Positions 4,891 through 5,809 of a stretch of DNA of 5,809 bases are shown in pieces (position 1 is the stretch's first letter; the number at the start of each line of letters is the position of its first letter). The translations under genes and the position numbers were made by a program. The stretch comes from Gammaproteobacteria bacterium (GTDB taxonomy: Bacteria; Pseudomonadota; Gammaproteobacteria; SZUA-21): the NCBI GenBank assembly GCA_027021095.1, contig JALUUZ010000554.1:1-5809 (forward strand), read 5' to 3'. The notes under the pieces are model-generated. The model was not told the origin of the DNA and did not search any database. It saw nothing but the letters and a program-made list of their open reading frames with translations.

Positions 4891-5169
4891 TTTGAATCCA
4901 GTCTTGGCAGCTTTAAAACCGTTTGCTGGATATAAATGCTATTCTCCTGATTTTAAATAATTATTTCCTGTAGCGCCGATATTCTTGCGTGGGTGGCATG
5001 GGTCTTGCGCTGAATTTCATGCCTCTGTAGCTTGCGCAAACCAGCGTTAGGGTGATGAAAAAATCATCTAAATTCAACAAACTATCAGTGGCTTACACCC
5101 TATAAGTGAACTTTTCGTTTATATAAAAGGACTAAATATTAAGGGAGCAAAGCCGATATTTTGGTTAAC
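4891..5169. other. AT-rich intergenic stretch with small palindromes
   Basis: I see no convincing gene here. There is a perfect 6-bp inverted repeat GGCATG/CATGCC (4995-5000 and 5018-5023), a nested TTGCGC/GCGCAA pair (5005-5010 and 5034-5039), and a short GATGA-AAAAA-TCATC hairpin (5054-5068). An AT-rich run with TATATAAAA (5120-5128) lies about 75 bases before the next start codon and may contain its -10 region, but no -35 is evident. Confidence 0.4.
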
Positions 5170-5208
5170 ATGTCTTGGAAGACGTTACTGATGGAGGCAC
5201 AACCATGA
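5170..5208 (+). CDS. Possible 12-residue leader micro-ORF (MSWKTLLMEAQP) overlapping the next gene
   Basis: ATG at 5170 opens a 12-codon frame ending in TGA at 5206-5208, so its stop overlaps the start of the following gene in an ATGA arrangement. Such overlaps often give translational coupling. However, its nearest purine run, AGGGAG (5142-5147), is 22 bases away, and the strong GGAGG of the downstream gene lies within the micro-ORF. It may not be translated. Confidence 0.2.
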   Translation: MSWKTLLMEAQP

Positions 5209-5435
5209 TTAAGGTATACGATATGTCATCTGGAAATCTGGACTTGATCGCCGACAACGAGGAATATGATGATGAGGTACTGTACAGCGGGTACCAGCCC
5301 CAGGTACAGGACTTAGTGGCCTTGCGTCTGCAGGAGGTGGAAACCACTGCAAGCACAAAGCCTGCTGCTGAAATTCCCTCTGAACTGGCTGAGATTGACT
5401 GTGAAAGCTTTATAAGCTCCCAGGAAGAGAAATAA
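5205..5435 (+). CDS. Hypothetical small acidic protein (76 residues)
   Basis: I do not recognise this family. The protein carries 18 Asp/Glu against four Lys/Arg, has one cysteine (Cys66), and lacks a signal peptide or membrane helix, so it should be a soluble cytoplasmic protein. The N-terminal half (IKVYDMSSGNLDLI, then EEYDDEVLYSGYQP) looks like short beta strands with an acidic loop. The C-terminal half (EVETTASTKPAAEIPSE) looks extended or disordered. The ATG at 5205 follows GGAGG (5193-5197) by seven bases, a strong ribosome site, and is preferred to the in-frame TTG at 5175. Good initiation signals and ordered codons suggest a real gene. It is convergent with the Rieske gene, 61 bp away. 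Confidence 0.7.
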   Translation: MIKVYDMSSGNLDLIADNEEYDDEVLYSGYQPQVQDLVALRLQEVETTASTKPAAEIPSELAEIDCESFISSQEEK

Positions 5436-5451
5436 TCTTGTCTTCCTAGAG

Positions 5452-5480
5452 CGATAATCACTATATGCTGATTCGATTTT
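5452..5480 (+). terminator. Weak terminator-like hairpin between the convergent genes
   Basis: CGA plus ATCA (5452-5460, with a two-base TA bulge) pairs with TGATTCG (5469-5475) and is followed by ATTTT (5476-5480). It is the only structure in the 61-bp gap and would end the plus-strand gene at 5205-5435. Confidence 0.3.
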
Positions 5481-5496
5481 GCCGTCGAAGCACAGC

Positions 5497-5809
5497 TTAC
5501 GCTTTCAATATCACCTGATCCCCTTCAATTTCTATCTGTAACGCCTGCAGTCTTTTACCGCGGCAGGGCCCGGCGATACATAAACCAGTGGTAATTTCAA
5601 ACTGTGCCAGGTGGTTCGAGCATTGAATATAATTTCCCGTCTGGTCCAAAAACTGGTCCGGCACCCAGTCGAGCGGTGCGCCGATATGCGGACAACTGTT
5701 GACATAGGCGTAGAGCCGCCCCTGCCTGTCGACCAGCAGCAGCTCCAGCACGGCCCCGGTATCGAGATCGACCGAGAAGCCTTTGGCCTGGTTCAGCCCT
5801 ATCTGTTCG
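5497..5809 (-). CDS. Rieske-type [2Fe-2S] ferredoxin-like protein, 5' end outside window
   Basis: The visible 103 residues enter from the right edge with no start codon needed inside. The sequence upstream of the internal GTG at 5751-5749 (AKGFSVDLDTGAV) continues in frame and reads as normal protein, so the true start is beyond 5809. The Rieske cluster ligands are Cys39 and His41 in CPHIGAPLDW and Cys63 and His66 in CSNH (numbering from the edge), with 21 residues between His41 and Cys63. The extra disulfide cysteines of cytochrome bc1 Rieske proteins are absent (CPHIGA, CSNH), so it belongs with the small soluble ferredoxin-type Rieske proteins used in electron transfer. Only a few residues are likely missing, since such proteins are often 100-120 long. 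Partner and substrate cannot be read from the window. The domain ends normally with GDQVILKA and a TAA stop. Confidence 0.88.
   Translation of the reverse strand, partial: EQIGLNQAKGFSVDLDTGAVLELLLVDRQGRLYAYVNSCPHIGAPLDWVPDQFLDQTGNYIQCSNHLAQFEITTGLCIAGPCRGKRLQALQIEIEGDQVILKA

Noticed and set aside
1..5809. CRISPR array, defence island, toxin-antitoxin pair, phage or integrative element
   Set aside because: There are no regularly spaced repeats, no nuclease, integrase or transposase genes, and the gene content is mostly housekeeping. The two small acidic genes are not paired with a toxin-like partner.

Overview
The window looks like chromosomal DNA of a gammaproteobacterium, probably an autotroph such as a sulfur-oxidising or purple sulfur relative of the Chromatiales. 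This rests on a TatD of the E. coli subtype, an MsrA that aligns end to end with the E. coli enzyme as I remember it, and a phosphoribulokinase of the octameric proteobacterial (Calvin-cycle) type. Two small families (a very acidic DUF6763-like protein and a DUF1269-like membrane protein) also fit. Taxonomy is inferred from remembered family patterns; no search was run.

Layout, left to right. Bases 1-169 (minus) hold the N-terminus of an exported protein that runs off the left edge, with a candidate promoter behind it. Bases 170-468 have no supported gene, only inverted repeats. Bases 469-1278 (minus) are tatD. Two near-identical 47-bp direct repeats lie at its two ends (438-484 and 1337-1383), and the first supplies the last codons and stop of tatD. 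A second palindromic cluster follows at 1413-1481. Bases 1671-2312 (+) are msrA, followed by a clear intrinsic terminator at 2423-2457. A 490-bp AT-richer intergenic stretch with inverted repeats leads into prk (2802-3671, +). Then come a small acidic protein (3860-4144, +) with its own sigma70-like promoter, a two-helix membrane protein (4327-4839, +) behind a -10 box of RpoS type, and a 76-residue acidic hypothetical protein (5205-5435, +). The last gene is a ferredoxin-type Rieske protein (5497 to the right edge, minus) whose start lies outside the window.

The genes do not form one operon. Each is separated by 60 to 490 bp, several have their own promoter-like or terminator-like signals, and strands alternate. 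Functionally the window mixes carbon fixation (prk), repair of oxidised methionine (msrA), a TatD-family nuclease, an electron-transfer type Fe-S protein and several small proteins of unknown role.

I did not find a defence system, CRISPR array, integrase, complete insertion sequence or tRNA/rRNA gene. The most unusual signals are the repeat pair around tatD, the structured prk leader, the MsrA that lacks the usual second resolving cysteine, and the ATGA-overlapping micro-ORF ahead of the 76-residue protein.
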